In this document: positions 61,017-64,000 of the stretch, piece by piece | Numbering within the stretch: position 1 is the stretch's first letter | How the letters are laid out: each line of letters starts with the position of its first letter | NCBI GenBank assembly: GCA_945900945.1 | Contig: CAMDKL010000003.1 | Span: forward strand, 1-64,000 | Direction of reading: 5' to 3' | From: Pirellula staleyi DSM 6068 | GTDB lineage: Bacteria; Planctomycetota; Planctomycetia; Pirellulales; Pirellulaceae | DNA: 64,000 nt | The notes under the pieces: generated by a model | Database searches by the model: none | Told to the model about the DNA's origin: nothing | Seen by the model: only the letters and a program-made list of their open reading frames with translations | Made by a program: the position numbers and the translations under genes

Positions 61017-62249
61017 TTAGTGTCTACGCGGTCCCAACAACAGAAATTTTATTGTTTGAATCAGCCAGAGCATCACTCCAAGTGCAATCAGTAGTCCCAA
61101 AAAGATGGGGAACAGCAAATGGGGCGGCAAAAACCAAACGGAACACGTGCCCCACAAATTAACCCAGTCGAGCATGCAGTACAGAGTTGCTGCGCACAAG
61201 TAGGGACCAAATGGCGTTGCATTGTCACGCGTAATGACCCACACCATAACAACAAAGACAAGGCCAAAAAAAGGCGCTAGAAAAAATGCGATCCAAACGA
61301 TTTGCCAACCAAAAAAAGAACCTATCATCGCCATGAGAGTAACGTCACCAAAACCAAGTGCCTCCTGCCCCATCGCCCAATGCGCCACAATACGAAACCC
61401 CCAAACCAACATCCCACCCAACCCAATTCCAAAGAGAGACGAAAGCAATGCTTCCCATCGCATTGGGGCAACCGCCATGTAAGCAACAATCAAACAAACC
61501 ACGCCGACAAGCCACAGCCCAAACAGCATCCTGGTACTTGGACTCCTCCTCAATCCTTCGAAAAAATAATCAACCGCCTTTTTCAAGCCTCGACGGTTGA
61601 TCCATCTTCGGTCCGCCATTCCAAAGCACCACAAGCTCCAAAATAGAAGCCCAAGAAAAAGCCCAGAACTACCGTTCCAAATTGCACTCCACCGATCCGG
61701 CGAATTGGCTTGTAACGGAACGGGATCTCCTACCAAAACCGGGAAAGCAGGAAAAGCCAATTCCTGCATTCGCCAGTCGGGTAGAAATACGGCTCCTAGA
61801 AGACCAAGAATCGTTCCCGGAATCGTGATCAAATCCGGAATCGTCCGCTCGTCAAAGTCAATGAACGACGCAACGGTCATGAGCGTGATTAGCAACGTAA
61901 ACGCGACAAACTGTTGCCCAAGCGTACCTACGCCAACAACCGACCCGCCCGGCGTAAATGCGCCAGCCATGCAATTGCGATACAGAAACACAATCGCCAT
62001 CGGTGTCGCTAACTCGATCAAAAAAGGCCTAAGCCAAAATAATCGACCCAAGTGAACGCTCTCTTCTCGTCGGAAAAGCCATCCAACAATTGGAAGCTTG
62101 GCACTCCATTTCCTTTTGTAAATTTCTGCCGGCTGCGACTGCCACGGACTAATAACGCGAGGAAAGTAAGCAAAGGAATAGATCGCGAAGTTAATGAAAG
62201 GACCAAGCATTAACCCGAATAGTAACAGTCCAATCTCAAAAAGGCCCAT
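61017..62249 (-). CDS. atypical A24-family prepilin peptidase
   Basis: The 410-residue polytopic protein carries both aspartates of the type IV prepilin peptidase family: FIDFDERTIPDLITIPG (Asp 131, with the conserved PD) and EALGFGDVTLMAMIG (Asp 303 of GFGD). The usual N-terminal zinc Cys motifs (two CxxC) are absent, in the region KLPIVGWLFRREESVHLGRL. Between the two aspartates lie about 170 residues, roughly twice the normal distance, with extra membrane and soluble segments. Members cut and methylate pilin leaders; without cysteines the methylase function may be lost. DUF1559-type pseudopilins, one of which is at 140-988, would be candidate substrates. Confidence 0.88.
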   Translation of the reverse strand: MGLFEIGLLLFGLMLGPFINFAIYSFAYFPRVISPWQSQPAEIYKRKWSAKLPIVGWLFRREESVHLGRLFWLRPFLIELATPMAIVFLYRNCMAGAFTPGGSVVGVGTLGQQFVAFTLLITLMTVASFIDFDERTIPDLITIPGTILGLLGAVFLPDWRMQELAFPAFPVLVGDPVPLQANSPDRWSAIWNGSSGLFLGLLFWSLWCFGMADRRWINRRGLKKAVDYFFEGLRRSPSTRMLFGLWLVGVVCLIVAYMAVAPMRWEALLSSLFGIGLGGMLVWGFRIVAHWAMGQEALGFGDVTLMAMIGSFFGWQIVWIAFFLAPFFGLVFVVMVWVITRDNATPFGPYLCAATLYCMLDWVNLWGTCSVWFLPPHLLFPIFLGLLIALGVMLWLIQTIKFLLLGPRRH

Positions 62250-62267
62250 GCAATTTTCCGGTGAAGT

Positions 62268-62801
62268 TTAAGTGATACGGTGAAACCAATCCGCAATTGT
62301 CTCTGCGACGGATTCCATCGATTGATCGTCAGTGGAAACTGCAAGATCAGCAACCTCGTTATACCATGGGATTCGCATCTTTAGGATGGATCGAATTTCC
62401 TCCATATCTCCAAGCTTACTTAGTTTGGGACGACGCGTTTGAGTTGTCTTGTCCTTCGAGATTCGCTCCTCGATAGTCTCAGGCGTAGCTTGCAACCAAA
62501 CCGTTTTCCCCAGGTTGCGAATGCACTTCCGATTTTCAGGACGCAATATAGCTCCACCTCCGAGTGAGATGATGGCTGATTCCTTTAACGCAGCCAAGTG
62601 AGAGATTTGGGCGGACTCCAGATCGCGAAAGCCTTCTTGACCTACTTCGGAAAAAAGTTCCGCGATGGACTTGCCAGCACTGGACTCAATTGCCGCGTCA
62701 ATGTCGATAAGTTTGCGAGACAACGCCACCGACAGAAGCTGTCCGACAGCCGATTTGCCGCACCCACGATAACCGGTAAGAAGTAGGTGCGTTATGGCCA
62801 T
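62268..62801 (-). CDS. aroK: shikimate kinase
   Basis: The enzyme phosphorylates shikimate at O3, one step before EPSP synthase. The 177 residues from ATG 62801 have Walker A LLLTGYRGCGKSAVGQLLS, the shikimate-binding IDIDAAIESSAGKSIAELF followed by REGFRDLES-like GQEGFRDLES, SLGGGAILRPENRKCI and WLQATPETIEERI, then TRRPKLSKL of the lid. An ATG twelve codons upstream (62837) adds a leader without homology. It lies 83 bp behind rplU and 18 bp before the prepilin peptidase gene, so it is probably co-expressed with both. The shikimate step has no evident link to the envelope genes. Confidence 0.92.
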   Translation of the reverse strand: MAITHLLLTGYRGCGKSAVGQLLSVALSRKLIDIDAAIESSAGKSIAELFSEVGQEGFRDLESAQISHLAALKESAIISLGGGAILRPENRKCIRNLGKTVWLQATPETIEERISKDKTTQTRRPKLSKLGDMEEIRSILKMRIPWYNEVADLAVSTDDQSMESVAETIADWFHRIT

Positions 62802-62884
62802 GATACACCAACCACATCGCTGGCCTATCGTCTGCAATCAAAAAACGCAGCCGACCATTCGATGCTCCTAAACAATAATCGCCG

Positions 62885-63199
62885 TTAGCTGTTTATCGAC
62901 TCAATTTTAATACGGGTGTACTTTTGGCGGTGGCCAGTTCGTACTTCGTAATTCTTACGGCGGCGAAACTTTTGGATGTAAATCTTTTCGCCTTGCTCCA
63001 AACCAACTACCGACGCACTGACTTTGGCACCCGCAAGGGTCGGCTGCCCCAGTTTGAGGCCAGTCTCACCGCCAATTGCGAGCACGCGATCAAAATCGAC
63101 TTTGTCGCCAGTTACAGCGGTATCTCGGTAGTCAATATCGAGCAATTGCCCTTCTTGAACTTTGAATTGACGACCACCGTCACAAATAATCGCGTACAT
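62885..63199 (-). CDS. rplU: 50S ribosomal protein L21
   Basis: The 104-residue protein MYAIICDGGRQFKVQEGQLL is L21; IDYRDTAVTGDKVDFDRVLA, LKLGQPTLAGAKVSASVVG and the basic C-terminal KIYIQKFRRRKNYEVRTGHR segment complete the fold that binds 23S rRNA. An ATG nine codons earlier is in frame but outside the family. In most bacteria rpmA (L27) follows directly; here aroK does, and no L27 gene is in the window. It is the first gene of the leftward aroK-peptidase-transglutaminase-exosortase-TPR group. Confidence 0.97.
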   Translation of the reverse strand: MYAIICDGGRQFKVQEGQLLDIDYRDTAVTGDKVDFDRVLAIGGETGLKLGQPTLAGAKVSASVVGLEQGEKIYIQKFRRRKNYEVRTGHRQKYTRIKIESINS

Positions 63200-63407
63200 A
63201 ATGGATTCAGGAACAAACTGTTGCAAAAACGAAAATACTGGATCGAGCCCAGCTTACGAAGGATAGAGGATAACAGCCGAATTATCTATCGTCGAGTCCA
63301 AAGCGCTAATTTCCCATGGGCAAGATTTCATAAAAATCCCGAAAAAACGGGGAGGAGACGCTTCCGCCGAGCATTTCCCTGCTTTCTCGTGCATTACATT
63401 GGCGGGC

Positions 63408-64000
63408 ATGGCAGAGCTAAACCCACCGCAACAAGACGCAGTCAACACTCTTTCCGGCCCGCTACTGGTTTTGGCGGGTGCGGGTACCGGCAAAACCCGC
63501 GTGGTCACCTTCCGCGTTGCTAATTTGATCCGGAACGGAATTCGGCCCGACCGCATCTTGGCGGTCACGTTTACCAATAAAGCCTCCATGGAAATGCAGG
63601 AGAGGATTGGGCACCGGCTCAAACTTCCTAAAAAAATTCGACGCGGCCAGCCTGTACCACTGCGGCCAGCCGTTGGCACTTTTCATTCGCATTGCGTTCA
63701 AATCCTGAAACGCCACGCAAAGGAGCTGGGTTACCCCAACAAATTTACCATCTACGATCGCGGAGATGCCGAGAGCGTTGCCCGGACTGTGCTCCGCGAA
63801 ATTCGTGTCCACGACGACATGCTCAAGCCAAACGACTTCCTCAGCATCGTCAGCCGCTGGAAGAACCAAGGGATCCGGCCGGAACAAGCGGACGGGGCAG
63901 CAACTTCCGATAAGGAGCACCTCGCCGCTAGCGCCTTCAAACGCTATCAAAGATCGCTTAAACTTCAAGCTGCATTCGACTTCGATGATCTGCTCGTCTG
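63408..64000 (+). CDS. UvrD/PcrA-type DNA helicase, 5' part only
   Basis: The reading frame from ATG 63408 runs off the right edge after 197 codons. It shows the superfamily 1A opening LNPPQQDAVNTLSGPLLVLA, Walker A GAGTGKTRV (residues 24-32), AVTFTNKASMEMQERI (motif Ia), VGTFHSHCVQILKRH (motif Ib region) and FDFDDLLV (start of motif II region). This is the N-terminal domain of a 3'-5' helicase of the UvrD/PcrA/Rep group, acting in repair and replication-fork maintenance. Which of the three it is cannot be decided from this fragment. The promoter lies in the 208-bp gap to divergent rplU. Confidence 0.93.
   Translation, partial: MAELNPPQQDAVNTLSGPLLVLAGAGTGKTRVVTFRVANLIRNGIRPDRILAVTFTNKASMEMQERIGHRLKLPKKIRRGQPVPLRPAVGTFHSHCVQILKRHAKELGYPNKFTIYDRGDAESVARTVLREIRVHDDMLKPNDFLSIVSRWKNQGIRPEQADGAATSDKEHLAASAFKRYQRSLKLQAAFDFDDLLV

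Noticed and set aside
1-64000. CRISPR arrays, tRNA or rRNA genes, prophage or transposase genes
   Set aside because: I looked for evenly spaced repeats, tRNA T-loop-like words and integrase or transposase motifs on both strands and found none; a covariance-model scan would be needed to exclude small RNAs.

Overview
The window reads as chromosomal DNA from a planctomycete, most likely a member of the Pirellulales. This rests on the gene families present. They include a DUF1559 pilin-like protein with its small transthyretin-like lipoprotein, a PVC-type c-type cytochrome dehydrogenase, a DUF1549/DUF1553 (PSD1) giant cytochrome, a DUF1501 protein, a DUF1080 protein, Tat-exported Gfo/Idh/MocA oxidoreductases and an exosortase of the planctomycete kind. 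Base composition is close to balanced. I found no rRNA, tRNA, CRISPR array, transposase or prophage.

Region by region. 1-2.8 kb: a DUF1559 protein whose 5' part looks decayed, its lipoprotein partner, then about 850 bp of hairpins and unassigned DNA. 2.3-11.9 kb: a small membrane protein, a TPR lipoprotein, a two-domain hydrolase, a lipase-like pseudogene with an internal stop, an altronate/galactarate dehydratase-family enzyme, a 65-residue protein coupled to a PIG-L deacetylase, a nucleotidyltransferase-like protein and tilS. 12.1-16.3 kb: a complete ribose/xylose-type ABC importer (binding lipoprotein, permease, double ATPase). 16.3-22.8 kb: a Gfo/Idh/MocA oxidoreductase, panB, a CelD-like acetyltransferase, and an ArsR-methyltransferase fusion directly ahead of ahcY. 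22.8-27 kb: a 1,202-residue membrane protein of unknown role and a frameshifted DUF5662-like gene. 27.1-38.3 kb: an export/oxidation operon (PVC cytochrome, cysteine hydrolase, polysaccharide deacetylase-like protein, PSD1 cytochrome, DUF1501) facing a DUF1080 gene. 38.8-44.1 kb: cca, a divergent MurE-like ligase and a Tat-exported acetyl-xylan-esterase-like hydrolase. 44.2-54.9 kb: cyclophilin, zinc metallopeptidase, a GIPC-transferase-like beta-propeller protein, an aroA operon with a PQQ propeller and a HEAT-like protein, a TPR protein, a second Gfo/Idh/MocA protein, pgk and a zinc-ribbon protein. 55.2-63.2 kb: one tightly packed leftward operon, rplU - aroK - prepilin peptidase - transglutaminase - exosortase - TPR protein. 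The window ends inside a UvrD/PcrA helicase.

The features most worth attention are three. (1) The rplU-to-TPR operon joins an atypical prepilin peptidase, a membrane transglutaminase and an exosortase with Tyr where the catalytic His is expected; it looks like an undescribed envelope-processing system. (2) A family of 22-bp hairpins has an invariant TGTCCTCA centre and arms that change together, present in seven copies, twice as head-to-head pairs. (3) A second palindromic repeat, centred on GCTCCGAT-GA-ATCGGAGC, appears in three places, once inside the signal-peptide coding region of the PVC cytochrome. A MurE-like enzyme lacking the diagnostic MurE motifs, and two tandem hydrolases that each carry one domain with Gly at the nucleophile position, are further candidates for new biochemistry.
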